The translations under genes were made by a program, and so were the position numbers. This document shows, piece by piece, positions 34,841-43,266 of a DNA stretch of 64,000 bases (positions are counted from its first letter, which is position 1; each line of letters opens with the position of its first letter). Below the pieces are notes generated by a model. The model was not told the DNA's origin and ran no database searches. It saw nothing but the letters and a program-made list of their open reading frames with translations. This stretch comes from Kribbella sp. ALI-6-A (GTDB lineage Bacteria; Actinomycetota; Actinomycetes; Propionibacteriales; Kribbellaceae): positions 558,001 to 622,000 of the forward strand of contig NZ_MTQN01000009.1 in NCBI RefSeq assembly GCF_001984195.1, in the 5' to 3' direction.

Positions 34841-34976
34841 GCCCGGAGCTTAGCTGCCAGGCCCACCACTTCGTCAAGGCCGCGTAGCGGAGCTCACGGG
34901 CGTGGGCCTGATCCCCGCCTGGGCACGGCGTGAGCTCGGCCACGACGGCTGACTTGATGGCTCAGGCAGGATGGAC

Positions 34977-35501
34977 TCACTGTGTACGGCGGCCATCCTC
35001 GAGAGATCGTGTCTGACGTTCTTCCCTTCCGGACCAATCGCCGGCCATCAGAACCAGTTCCTGGTGAGTGATCTCCTCGATGCTCCAACCGGCGAAGTTG
35101 TCATCGCGTCGCCACGCCAGTGCACATTCTTCGGTGAAAAGCATCAACGTGACCTCAGTCAGGTGAACGACCCCCAGACCGGGAGCGATCCGGACCTCCG
35201 CCGTCCTCATGCCATGATCCGCGTCGCGTCGAAGATGAATGGCCGGGAACAAGTCTTCGCCGCGTTCGAGGTCGTACGACACCACTGAGTCCCCTGCATA
35301 CGGGAGATACAGAAGTCGGCCGAGCTCGTCGTTCAGGAGCAGTACCCCAGCGGTGATGTCGGCGTCCACATCCAGCGGTAGTTCGAGGTCTTCGCTCCTT
35401 GCCAGTCGCAGGATCGCTGGCGACCCGCCGCTGAGCACGACCGACCCCCAACACCCGAGGCTGGCTGTGCCGGCTGTGAGCGGCACTATGTGCAGTGGCA
35501 C
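34977..35501 (-). CDS. Hypothetical protein, beta-rich, 174 aa
   Basis: Start chosen at GTG 35501 because AGGAGG sits 6 bases before it; longer starts exist at 35531 and 35567. The protein begins VPLHIVPLTAGTASLGCWG and is rich in Leu, Asp and Glu, with no membrane segment or known motif. C-terminal part: LVLMAGDWSGREERQTRS. The GTG is one base after the stop of a relic PIN-domain frame, so the two were probably one operon. Function unknown; it may be the former partner of that gene. Confidence 0.6.
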   Translation of the reverse strand: MPLHIVPLTAGTASLGCWGSVVLSGGSPAILRLARSEDLELPLDVDADITAGVLLLNDELGRLLYLPYAGDSVVSYDLERGEDLFPAIHLRRDADHGMRTAEVRIAPGLGVVHLTEVTLMLFTEECALAWRRDDNFAGWSIEEITHQELVLMAGDWSGREERQTRSLEDGRRTQ

Positions 35502-35502
35502 G

Positions 35503-35652
35503 TCATCCTCCTGGCCGGAACCATCGGGCATCGCCGCCGAGTTCGGAAACGGCGTTCCACAGGGCACGGTCGCCGGCGATCAACGGGATACCTCGTTCCA
35601 GTGTTCGGGCGGCCCCCAACGACTTTACTGCCGACGTATCCAGCAGTACGTC
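35503..35652 (-). pseudogene. Relic PIN-domain gene with internal deletion
   Basis: In one minus-strand frame the residues DVLLDTSAV, typical of the N-terminus of a PIN nuclease (first catalytic Asp), are followed after only about ten residues by RGIPLIAGDRALWNAVSELGG, which matches the PIN C-terminus (last catalytic Asp). The roughly 70 residues normally in between are missing, and no start codon is present upstream before a stop. It reads as the remains of a toxin-like PIN gene. The stop codon abuts the GTG of the hypothetical gene that follows. Confidence 0.55.
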
Positions 35653-35768
35653 AGCCGCGCGCCGTTGCCCGACGGCGTCGTAGGCTCTGCACCGCCATCC
35701 GCAACCGGCTCACCTGTCGTGAACTCGCGGCTTGACCTAGAGCGCACTCCAGCAGCGAGGCTGGGGCA

Positions 35769-36707
35769 ATGGACACCCCCACGATGGCTCTCGGGACCAT
35801 GTACTTCGGCACCAGGGTCGACGAACGGACCGCTTTCTCGATCCTCGACCGGTACGCCGAACTGGGCGGAGCCTTCATCGACACTTGCAACAACTACACC
35901 TTCTGGACCTCCGAGACGGGCTTCGGCGGGCAGAGCGAGGCGCTGCTGGGCCGTTGGCTGGCGTCCAATCCCGGGGTACGCGTCCGCCTCAGCACCAAGG
36001 TTGGCGCCCAGCCCACGCGGGTCGGCGGGTTCCCCGACCACCTCGAAGGCCTGCGCGAGGACGTCGTACGCGCAGCCATGGCACAAAGCTTGGAGCGGCT
36101 GGGCGTGGATGGTGTGGACCTGTACTGGGCGCACGTCGAAGACCCGGCTGTTCCAGTGGAGGATCTGGTCGAGACGTTCGGCGGCCTGGTCCGTGACGGC
36201 CTGACCGCTCGCTGGGGCGTGTCGAACCACCCGTCCTGGCTGCTCGAACGGATCCGGGCCACTGCCGAACGCGCCGGCCACCCGCAGCCAAGCGCCTACC
36301 AGGAGCGGTACTCCTACCTTCAGCCCGCCGGCGGCATGGCCGTGGAGGGCCAGCCGATCCCGCTGGGAATGCTGTCACCGGACGGCCTCGACTTCCTGCG
36401 ACGCAACCCGTCGTTCGACGGTTGGGTCTACACCGCCACCCTTCAGGGCCGGTACGACCGCAACGACCGTCCACTCGAGACCGAGTACCGCCACCCCGGC
36501 ACCGAACGACGGCTGGCGGCGCTGGACCGTGTCGCCACTGCGCGCGGACTCCGACCGGGCCAGGTGGTGCTCGCGTGGCTGACCTCCGGGAAACCGACCC
36601 TGACGCCGATCGTCGGAGTCAGCAGCGTCGAACAGGTCGAGCAGGCCATGGAAGGCGCGTCCACCCTCCTCACCGAGGATGAACTGGCAGCGCTCGACGC
36701 CGCATAG
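35769..36707 (+). CDS. Aldo/keto reductase
   Basis: 312 residues of the AKR barrel. The catalytic tetrad is readable: Asp38 and Tyr43 (FIDTCNNY), Lys77 (LSTKVG), His122 (YWAHVEDP). The C-terminal NADPH-binding region includes LTPIVGVSSVEQVEQAM. The region between strands has VSNHPSWLLERI. It should reduce aldehydes or ketones with NADPH. It is a single gene, convergent with the secreted-protein gene 11 bp downstream. Substrate unknown. Confidence 0.92.
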   Translation: MDTPTMALGTMYFGTRVDERTAFSILDRYAELGGAFIDTCNNYTFWTSETGFGGQSEALLGRWLASNPGVRVRLSTKVGAQPTRVGGFPDHLEGLREDVVRAAMAQSLERLGVDGVDLYWAHVEDPAVPVEDLVETFGGLVRDGLTARWGVSNHPSWLLERIRATAERAGHPQPSAYQERYSYLQPAGGMAVEGQPIPLGMLSPDGLDFLRRNPSFDGWVYTATLQGRYDRNDRPLETEYRHPGTERRLAALDRVATARGLRPGQVVLAWLTSGKPTLTPIVGVSSVEQVEQAMEGASTLLTEDELAALDAA

Positions 36708-36718
36708 GCGACGACGAT

Positions 36719-38026
36719 TCAGCGGACGGTGAGGGTGAAGACTCCGCTGTAGGTGGCGTCGGCGGTCGCGGTGGCGGGGATCCACCACCGGAACTGCGTC
36801 GCGCCGCGCTTGTTCCACGGGAAAGCGAGGAGGCCTCGGCCGGCGTACAAGGTCTTGTACGCGACGCCCTGCCAAGCGCCGGAGGCGTTCTTGAACTGCA
36901 GAGCCGCCTTCTGAGTGCCGGCCGGGTCGACCCAGAGGTAGGCCTGCGGCTGGGTGCCGAACGTGATCACCGGGTTGATGAACTTGGCCGACACCACCCG
37001 AGTGGTCGCCCGGACCGACGTGCTGCCGCCGATCACCCCGTACGACGCGCGGCCGTCGCTCGCCGAATTGAGCCGGAGCACCCGGTACTCGCGGTGGCCG
37101 GGGTTCTTCACAATGGCGGTGTACTTGCCGGAGGCATCGGTCTTGGTGGAGCCGACCGTCGTCCAGGCCGCGGCCGGTGACGTCCGCTGCTGGATGACCA
37201 CCGGCTGGTTCTGCACCGGCCCGGTGATCTCCTCGCACATCTGCGGCCTGCCCTGCTCGCGCAGCGTCGACCCGGTCATCACACCGGTCAGCGTCGTGGT
37301 CTCGCCGTACTTGGTCGCGGTCGGCCCCGCGATCGTGATGCTCTTGGTCGTTTCGCCGCGAGGGATCGGGCCGAAGGTAGTCCCCCACTCGTTGCGGACT
37401 TCGATGTGCACGTTGTACGGCTTGGCCGGGTTCGGCACCGTGCCGGTTGGGGCGGTGGTCTGCGGAAGGTCGACCGCGTCGCAGGCGGCGGTGGTGCTCG
37501 AGCTGTCGGCGGTCCGCAGCTGCGGCGCGTAGGTGTAGATCCTCGGCAGGTCGAGCGGATCGTCCGGCGTCGGGTCGGTGGTGGTGTCGGCCGGCAGCGT
37601 CCACCGGACCGTGTCGCCGGCGGTGAACGCCACGGTCACGCCACCGCCGGCGTAGTTGAACCGGTCGAAGTCCTTCGACCGGCCCGGCGTTGCGGAACCG
37701 TCCGTCACCTCGATCCAGTTCGTCTCCGCCCGCTCCGTGGTGACGGCGAAGACGGCCGAGTCGAGCAGGTACTCGTTGTTTTGCCCGATGGTGGTGTGTC
37801 CGAACACGAAGACGTCCGGACTACTGTTGCTGTGCAGCACCAGCGTGTTCGCGGCCGGCGCGGACTCGGTCCAGGTGATCCGGATGGTGGTGTGCTCGGC
37901 GTCGGCCCACGCGATCTGGACATTCGCCACGCCCCCGGCCCGTACAGATCCGGCGGACGCGGTCTGCGCCCCCAGCACGGTCACCAGCGCCGCCGCCCCC
38001 GCGAGCGCGATCGATCTCTTCAGCAT
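36719..38026 (-). CDS. Secreted protein with Ig-like repeats
   Basis: 435 residues from ATG 38026 with GGAGGGGG upstream. A signal peptide ends near residue 25 (TASA). The mature protein is all-beta in pattern: an N-terminal domain (VQIAWADAEHTTIRITWTES), a middle domain starting about ETTKSITIAGPTATKYGETTTLTG that resembles bacterial Ig-like/sugar-binding modules, and a C-terminal domain (FGTQPQAYLWVDPAGTQKAALQFKN to the last strand FTLTVR). Two conserved Cys pairs may form. It probably sits at the cell surface or medium; no enzymatic motif is seen. Confidence 0.72.
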   Translation of the reverse strand: MLKRSIALAGAAALVTVLGAQTASAGSVRAGGVANVQIAWADAEHTTIRITWTESAPAANTLVLHSNSSPDVFVFGHTTIGQNNEYLLDSAVFAVTTERAETNWIEVTDGSATPGRSKDFDRFNYAGGGVTVAFTAGDTVRWTLPADTTTDPTPDDPLDLPRIYTYAPQLRTADSSSTTAACDAVDLPQTTAPTGTVPNPAKPYNVHIEVRNEWGTTFGPIPRGETTKSITIAGPTATKYGETTTLTGVMTGSTLREQGRPQMCEEITGPVQNQPVVIQQRTSPAAAWTTVGSTKTDASGKYTAIVKNPGHREYRVLRLNSASDGRASYGVIGGSTSVRATTRVVSAKFINPVITFGTQPQAYLWVDPAGTQKAALQFKNASGAWQGVAYKTLYAGRGLLAFPWNKRGATQFRWWIPATATADATYSGVFTLTVR

Positions 38027-38188
38027 TGTGGCCCCCTCCGTACCAGTCACGATGCACTCGCCGGCCGGAAAGTTGCGACGTCACCGGACGGTCATGACGT
38101 GGGCCAAGGACCCGGCGCCAAGTCACCGCTCAGCGGCATCACCGACGGAAGCACCCGCGGGTGCGCCGCCGATTCGATGGCAGGGGCA

Positions 38189-38214
38189 GCCGGGCCACCG
38201 ACAGGTGGCCCGGC
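38189..38214 (-). terminator. Strong hairpin terminator of the manganese catalase gene
   Basis: GCCGGGCCACC-GACA-GGTGGCCCGGC is a perfect 11-bp stem with a 4-base loop, 13 bases after the catalase stop codon on the minus strand. No U-tract follows, consistent with actinobacterial terminators. Confidence 0.8.
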
Positions 38215-38226
38215 CAGACGCGTCCC

Positions 38227-39210
38227 TCAGCGCTTGCGCGCGCTCTTCGAAGCCTTCTTGGCACCGGCCTTCTTCGCCGTGGTGGTCTTGCCGGTCGACT
38301 TCTTCGCCGGCGACTTCTTGGCCGTCGCCTTCTTCGTGACACTGGCCGACACGTTCTTCTTGACCGCCTGCGCCGTCGCCTTCACCGTGCCCTTCACGTC
38401 CTGCACAGTCGAATAAGTGCCGAACAACGCAGGGTCGGGCGGCGGCGCAGTACCAGGACCACCGAGCGGCTCAGGATCAAGCAGATACTCCAACGGATCA
38501 TCGCCCTCGGTCCAGCCACCACTCGGACCATCGGTACCGTCCGACAGACCCCAAATGGTGCGATTGTGCACCTGGTCCTCCTCGTCGAAGAACGCATTCG
38601 GCACGATCGCAGTCTCCAAACCGTCAGCCTCCAGCTCCTCGATCGCCTTCAGCCACTGCTTCTGATGAACAGTGTCCCGCGCGAGATTGAACTGCAACAT
38701 CGCCTTCACACCAGGATCATCGGTCATGTTGTACAAGCGAGCGGTCTGCAACCGGCCCTGCGCCTCCGCAGCCGCATTCGCCCGGAAATCCGCCAACAGA
38801 TTGCCGCTGGCAACAATGTAGCCACCGTTCCACGGAACACCCTGACAATTGGCCGGCAGCGCCCCACCACCGGCCATGATCGCCTGCAACGGATCCATCC
38901 CGCCCAGCACAGCCGCCATCACCGGATCCTCCACCGCCTCCGCCGTCATCGTGGCCGGCGCCCCCTCGAGCAACCGGGCAACCATCGTGGCGAGCATCTC
39001 CACATGACCGATCTCCTCGGTCGCCGTGTCCATCAACAAATCCTTGTACTTGCCCTCCATCCGGCAGTTCCAGCCCTGGAACAAGTACTGCATCGTCACA
39101 CTCATCTCGCCGTACGCACCCCCCACCAGCTCCTGCAGCTTGCGCGCGTACACCGGATCAGGACGCTCAGGCTTGGCCTCGAACTGCAATCGCTTGGTAT
39201 GCCGGAACAT
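38227..39210 (-). CDS. Manganese catalase with a histone-like C-terminal tail
   Basis: 327 residues from ATG 39210 with AGGAG upstream. Metal ligands fall at the Mn-catalase positions: Glu35, Glu66 and His69 (ATEEIGHVE), Glu149 and His182 (DTVHQKQW). The enzyme disproportionates hydrogen peroxide in the cytoplasm with a di-Mn centre. After about residue 275 comes a tail rich in Lys and Ala with repeated KK(A/S)xxKK and KSTGK-like units, similar to histone H1 or actinobacterial HupS tails. Such a tail could bind DNA. A strong terminator follows. Confidence 0.93.
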   Translation of the reverse strand: MFRHTKRLQFEAKPERPDPVYARKLQELVGGAYGEMSVTMQYLFQGWNCRMEGKYKDLLMDTATEEIGHVEMLATMVARLLEGAPATMTAEAVEDPVMAAVLGGMDPLQAIMAGGGALPANCQGVPWNGGYIVASGNLLADFRANAAAEAQGRLQTARLYNMTDDPGVKAMLQFNLARDTVHQKQWLKAIEELEADGLETAIVPNAFFDEEDQVHNRTIWGLSDGTDGPSGGWTEGDDPLEYLLDPEPLGGPGTAPPPDPALFGTYSTVQDVKGTVKATAQAVKKNVSASVTKKATAKKSPAKKSTGKTTTAKKAGAKKASKSARKR

Positions 39211-39317
39211 GCCAACTCCTTCGTCGACGGTCACTACCACCACGGACAGAACGCGTCCCGGTACCCACGCCCCGCAGCGAAACACAGCTCGCCTTCTGCA
39301 CTCCGGAAAACATCTTG

Positions 39318-39335
39318 TCGAACACTGTTGTACGA
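39318..39335. promoter_or_regulatory. Inverted repeat TCGAAC-N6-GTACGA
   Basis: TCGAAC-ACTGTT-GTACGA, one mismatch between the arms. It lies between the Mn-catalase gene and the 55-aa gene, 38 bases from a second, perfect copy with the same 6-base spacer. The N6 spacing differs from the N4 of LexA boxes. Confidence 0.45.
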
Positions 39336-39355
39336 GTTACGGTATCGCCAAGTAC

Positions 39356-39373
39356 TCGAACAGAGGTGTTCGA
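39356..39373. promoter_or_regulatory. Inverted repeat TCGAAC-N6-GTTCGA (perfect)
   Basis: TCGAAC-AGAGGT-GTTCGA, perfect, and extended by one further C/G pair on each side. It ends 18 bases before the ATG of the 55-aa gene. Together with the upstream copy it suggests one regulator for the catalase and the divergent operon. Confidence 0.55.
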
Positions 39374-39391
39374 GTTGTCAGGGAGGCGGCC

Positions 39392-39559
39392 ATGATCGAG
39401 GAAGCGAAAGGAACCCCACCGGCCGGCCCAGCCGCGCCATCTGCAACCCCGGCGCCGAGCAGAGTCAAGCGGGCCGGCTGGTTGGCCGCCCCGCCGAGTA
39501 CGCCGCGAAACACACTCACTGACGCGGCCTTCATGGACGGAGAAAGGAAGACACGGTGA
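39392..39559 (+). CDS. Small Pro/Ala-rich protein, 55 aa
   Basis: ATG preceded at 5 bases by GGGAGG (39381-39386), a strong ribosome binding site. The peptide MIEEAKGTPPAGPAAP... is low in complexity with a basic middle (SRVKRAGW) and ends DGERKTR. Its stop overlaps the GTG of the next gene (GTGA), so translation is coupled. No family recognised. The signals upstream support a real gene although the sequence itself is not conserved to my knowledge. Confidence 0.55.
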   Translation: MIEEAKGTPPAGPAAPSATPAPSRVKRAGWLAAPPSTPRNTLTDAAFMDGERKTR

Positions 39560-40122
39560 CGAAGCCGAACACCACGACTGAAGCCAACGCGCGGCGGCGG
39601 CCCGTGCTGGGCTATTGGCCGGTCGCCCTGGGGGTGGCGGCCGCGACCTTCCAAATCCTGACCGGAGTGGTCGCCGAGGCGGTGGCCATGACGGTCGCGG
39701 TCGCCGCCAGTTGCTATCTGGCCGCGGCAGCCGTAGGCCTGCCCTGGATCGCCTGGGCCGGCGTGCTCACCGGCTCGCTCGTGGTCACCGTCAGCGAGTT
39801 CGCCGCCGTTCCTTGGTGGCTGGGGCTGTCCGTCTACGCTGCCGTCCTCGTCCTGGTCGGTATCGCGCGCCACGTCTCGGCCCGCCCCCTCACCGCACAG
39901 GGACTCGCGATGCTCGGGTTCGGCGGCCTGGCCGTCGTCGCGGTCCTGGTATCGCCGCGCCTTGGACTGGCCTTGGCGGGCGCCTCGCTGACCACCCATG
40001 CCCTGTGGGACTACATCCACTGGCGTCGCAACGAGGTGGTCCCTCGATCTCTGGCCGAGTTCTGCATCGTCCTGGACATTCCCTTCGGTGTCGCTGCCAT
40101 CGTGTTGGCATTCACGAGCTGA
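39556..40122 (+). CDS. Integral membrane protein of unknown function
   Basis: 188 residues from a GTG with AGGAAG at 39545-39550. Six hydrophobic segments are seen: roughly 22-38, 42-60, 62-80, 85-102, 115-135 and 165-187. The conserved-looking stretch HALWDYIHWRRNEVVPRSLAEFC (about 146-168) between the last helices has His, Trp and Arg residues that may form a functional site. Translated together with the 55-aa protein, divergent from Mn-catalase. Function unknown. Confidence 0.75.
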   Translation: MTKPNTTTEANARRRPVLGYWPVALGVAAATFQILTGVVAEAVAMTVAVAASCYLAAAAVGLPWIAWAGVLTGSLVVTVSEFAAVPWWLGLSVYAAVLVLVGIARHVSARPLTAQGLAMLGFGGLAVVAVLVSPRLGLALAGASLTTHALWDYIHWRRNEVVPRSLAEFCIVLDIPFGVAAIVLAFTS

Positions 40123-40136
40123 CCCGGTACGCAGAA

Positions 40137-41357
40137 TTAGCGCAGGGGCCGGAAGGTGGCGCGGATGTCTTCGATGACTGCTTCGGGGTTCTCCCAGGGA
40201 GAGAAGTGGCCGCCGTGGTCGTGGGCCTTGAGGTAGACGGGGTTGTACCAGCCCTGGTGAGCGGGGTTGTCGAGGAAGTGCTGAACCCTGTTCTCGGTGG
40301 TGACCCCTGGCGGGTTCTCGTAGCCCAGGAAGGTGATGCCGGTCGGGACCTCGATGATCGGGGTCCGGTCGTGGGACGGCTGCCAGGGGTAGCGATTCGC
40401 GTTCACGTAGGACCGCAGGGAACTGGTGATGGAGTTCGTCACCCACCAGATCGTGGCGTTGGTCAGTAGATGCTCGCGCGGGAAGACGCTCTCGACGTCG
40501 CCGTTGGACTCACTCCACTTGGTCCAGCGCCGCAGGATCCACGACAGCATGCCGACCGGCGAGTCGGCCAGCCCGTAGGCGAGGTTCTGGTTGTCCAGCA
40601 GGTGTACCGCGACGTGGGCCGCGAACCGCTGTTGCAGGCCGATCGCTTCGGTACGAATCGGGTCGGGCAGTTCGGCGGGCAACACCGCGCCGCCGGTGAT
40701 GTCCCAGGGGCGATCGCCTTGGAAGATGTCGAGGTGGATGGTCTGCCCGAGCCACAGGCCGTACAGCTTGTCGGCGTACTTGTGCCCGAGCTGGCTGCTG
40801 ACCAGGGCTCCATAGTCCGCGCCGGCCGCGCCGTACTTGGGGTAGCCGAGGTGCTCGGTCATCAGCTGATGCCACAACTCGGCCATCTTCCAGAAGTTCA
40901 TGTCCGGGCGTCCGGTCGGCGTGGAGAACGCGAAGCCGGCCAGTGAGGGCACGATCACGTCGAAGGCGTCGGCCGGGTCACCGCCGTACGCAGCCGGGTC
41001 GGTGAGCGGTCCGATCACCTTGCTCCACTCGCGGTAGCTCCAGGGCCAGCCGTGGCTCATGATCAGCGGGATCGGCGCCGGGCCTTCGCCGGCCTCCTTG
41101 ACGAAGTGGATCGGCGTACCGTCGACGGTGACCCGGTACTGGTTCCACTCGTTCAGCTTCTGCTCGGCGGCGCGCCAGTCGAACTCGTTGGCCCAGTAGT
41201 CGACCAGTTCCTTCATGTACGCCGTACTGGTGCCGTAGTACTCGTCGGTGTCGTCGATGTCGGTAGGCCAGCGGGTGGCGAGCAGCCGGGTGCGGAGATC
41301 GTCGATTGTCTCCTGCGGGATCGAGACGTGGAACCTGTGTTTTTCCAGGTCGTTCAT
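40137..41357 (-). CDS. Epoxide hydrolase, microsomal-type (EHN domain)
   Basis: 406 residues. The N-terminal EHN domain (about 8-115) contains LRTRLLATRWP and WRAAEQKLNEWNQY. The hydrolase core has the oxyanion HGWPWS (102-107), nucleophile Asp181 in GADYGALV and catalytic His384 in HDHGGHFSPWENP. It should open epoxides, or act on esters. It is the last gene of a three-gene minus-strand operon (MFS, SnoaL-like, epoxide hydrolase). A paralogue with the same motifs lies at 50727-51959. Confidence 0.92.
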   Translation of the reverse strand: MNDLEKHRFHVSIPQETIDDLRTRLLATRWPTDIDDTDEYYGTSTAYMKELVDYWANEFDWRAAEQKLNEWNQYRVTVDGTPIHFVKEAGEGPAPIPLIMSHGWPWSYREWSKVIGPLTDPAAYGGDPADAFDVIVPSLAGFAFSTPTGRPDMNFWKMAELWHQLMTEHLGYPKYGAAGADYGALVSSQLGHKYADKLYGLWLGQTIHLDIFQGDRPWDITGGAVLPAELPDPIRTEAIGLQQRFAAHVAVHLLDNQNLAYGLADSPVGMLSWILRRWTKWSESNGDVESVFPREHLLTNATIWWVTNSITSSLRSYVNANRYPWQPSHDRTPIIEVPTGITFLGYENPPGVTTENRVQHFLDNPAHQGWYNPVYLKAHDHGGHFSPWENPEAVIEDIRATFRPLR

Positions 41358-41386
41358 GGTGCGCGTACTCCTTGTGTGGATGAGGC

Positions 41387-41842
41387 TCAGTGGGTGAATT
41401 CGAGCCGGGTGCGGGTCAGGGTGCGGGTGGCGATCAGCCAGTGGCCGTCGATCTTGCGGTAGGTGACGTGGTAATGGCCCCAGCCGCGCATCGTCCGGAA
41501 CGGTGCGGGCTCGGCCTCGGTGCCCTCGCCGCGGTGGATGAGGTCGGCCATCGCCCAGACCGCCTTCGCCGAGGTTGGCGATTCGATCTCGATCTCGTGG
41601 GTGAACAGCTGGTGGATCGGCTGCACGTCCCCACTGTTGCGGGCCGAGAGCAGTTCGGCGATCGCCGCGCGACCGTTCATCATGATCACCTCGTTGCCCT
41701 CGGCATCCATCGGACGGAACCAGCCGTCCGCGGTGAACAGGGCGGCCAGGTCGGTCCAGCGCCGGTGGTCGGCGTACCGGGCGTAGCGGGCTTCGAGGTT
41801 GCGGATGTCTTCGATCGCCGTCAGCGTCTCGAGGTCGAGCAT
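41387..41842 (-). CDS. SnoaL-like (NTF2 fold) protein, copy 1
   Basis: 151 residues. The pattern of the SnoaL_4 group is visible: EDIRNLEARYARYADHRRWTDLAALFTADGWF, a middle MMNGRAAIAELL and the C-terminal RGWGHYHVTYRKIDGHWLIATRTLTRTRLEF. These folds act as cyclases, isomerases, dehydratases or epoxide hydrolases (limonene-epoxide-hydrolase-like), or as binding proteins. It sits between the exporter and the epoxide hydrolase, so a step in the same pathway is likely. Copy 2 at 51990-52448 is clearly related. Confidence 0.85.
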   Translation of the reverse strand: MLDLETLTAIEDIRNLEARYARYADHRRWTDLAALFTADGWFRPMDAEGNEVIMMNGRAAIAELLSARNSGDVQPIHQLFTHEIEIESPTSAKAVWAMADLIHRGEGTEAEPAPFRTMRGWGHYHVTYRKIDGHWLIATRTLTRTRLEFTH

Positions 41843-41871
41843 CAGTTCGTCCTTTCAGGTGGGGGTGTGAG

Positions 41872-43221
41872 TCAGGCCGGCGCCGTGACAGCGGCGGTAC
41901 GGTCGCGAACGGAGATGGCACCGATGGCGATGACGAGGAAGATCGCGGCGGCGAGCAGCGCGCCGGCCGTCCCGCTGAACGACTGGACCAGCACCAGGAC
42001 GGCGATGCCGACCGAGGCACCGAGCTGCACCGAAGTCTGGACCAGGCCGGAGGCCGCGCCGGCGAAGTGCGGCTCGACGGTCGACATCACCGTGAGGTTC
42101 ACTCCGAGGTAGACGACACCGGCTCCCAGACCGGTCAGCGCCATCGCGACGATCAGCAGCGCCGAGATTTCGGCCGTCCGGGCGGCCTCGGCGAGCAGGA
42201 CCAGACCGACGATCGAGAAGCTCAGGCCAGCGGTCACCAGTCGCCGTACGCCGAATGCGCGCACCAGCCTGCTGGCTGACAACGCGCTCGCCAGCTGAGG
42301 CGCCGTGAAGACCAGGAACAGGGCGCCGACTCCCAGTGGAGCCAGACCCAGGCTGCCGCTGAACAGTTGCGAGAGGAAGAACACCACGCCGGTCATCGCA
42401 CCTGCCTGCAACGCGTTGGCGACATAGGCGCCGACAGCGCTGGGACGGGTGAACAGTGCCGGCGGGATCAACGGTTCAGCCGCGCGCCGTAGCCGGAGGA
42501 CGAGTCCGGCCAGGCCGACGATCGCGACGGCCAGACTGACGCCGATCGTCACGTCAAAGGTGTGAGCTCCCGCGATCTGCACGAAGGCCAGCACCAGCCC
42601 GACGGTGCTCACGGTGGTCAACGTTGCACCGAGCAGGTCGAGACGATGACGCTGGTGAGCGCGCATCGGGGGGACGGCACCGAGGATCAGGGCGAACAGA
42701 GCTGCGCCGACCGGGACGTTGAGCCAGAAGATCCACCGCCAACTGAGCCACTGCAGCACCGCGCCGCCGGCGATCATCCCGAGCGACAAGCCGACGCCGA
42801 GGACGACGCTGAACCAGCTGAGCGCCTTGGCGCGCGCACGTCCGTCGTACAGATGAGTGATGATCGCCAGCACGGCCGGCGCCGCGAGTGCGCCGCCGAC
42901 TCCCTGGATCACCCGGGCCGCGATCAGACCCGACGGATTCCAGGCGAACCCGGCGAACGCGGAGGCGATGGTGAAGACAGCGAGCCCGGACAGCATCGCG
43001 CGACGTCGGCCGATGACGTCGCCCAGGCGTCCACCGACGATCAGCAGCCCGCCGTACGTGAGCAGGTAGCCGTTGACGACCCAGGACACGGTCGCGGCCG
43101 TGAAGCCGAGGTCTGCGCGGATTCCGGTGAGCGCGACGTTCACGATCGCGGTGTTGATCGTGGTGAGCAGCGTGGTGGTGAGGACCACCGGAAGCGTGAG
43201 CTTCGAGGGATGAGTGGGCAC
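41872..43221 (-). CDS. MFS exporter, DHA2 type (EmrB/QacA), cassette 1
   Basis: 449 residues from a GTG with AGGAAGG before it. About 14 hydrophobic segments. The A motif GGRLGDVIGRRRAM (after the second helix) and the drug:H+ antiporter C-motif region LGVGLSLGMIAGGAVL identify a 14-TM drug exporter. The divergent TetR gene and two identical operators in the 82-bp gap indicate ligand-induced expression. It heads an operon with the SnoaL-like and epoxide hydrolase genes, so it may export the substrate or product of those enzymes. Confidence 0.92.
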   Translation of the reverse strand: MPTHPSKLTLPVVLTTTLLTTINTAIVNVALTGIRADLGFTAATVSWVVNGYLLTYGGLLIVGGRLGDVIGRRRAMLSGLAVFTIASAFAGFAWNPSGLIAARVIQGVGGALAAPAVLAIITHLYDGRARAKALSWFSVVLGVGLSLGMIAGGAVLQWLSWRWIFWLNVPVGAALFALILGAVPPMRAHQRHRLDLLGATLTTVSTVGLVLAFVQIAGAHTFDVTIGVSLAVAIVGLAGLVLRLRRAAEPLIPPALFTRPSAVGAYVANALQAGAMTGVVFFLSQLFSGSLGLAPLGVGALFLVFTAPQLASALSASRLVRAFGVRRLVTAGLSFSIVGLVLLAEAARTAEISALLIVAMALTGLGAGVVYLGVNLTVMSTVEPHFAGAASGLVQTSVQLGASVGIAVLVLVQSFSGTAGALLAAAIFLVIAIGAISVRDRTAAVTAPA

Positions 43222-43239
43222 GAGCCTTCCTAACCGAAG

Positions 43240-43254
43240 TGGACGGTGCGTCCG
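43240..43254. promoter_or_regulatory. TetR operator copy 1
   Basis: TGGACG-GTG-CGTCCG, a near-perfect 6-3-6 inverted repeat (outermost pair mismatched), between the MFS and tetR genes. Confidence 0.65.
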
Positions 43255-43266
43255 GATTTGAATATA

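Noticed and set aside
39318-39373. LexA/SOS boxes
   Set aside because: The arms TCGAAC and GTTCGA fit, but the spacer is six bases and not four, in both copies.
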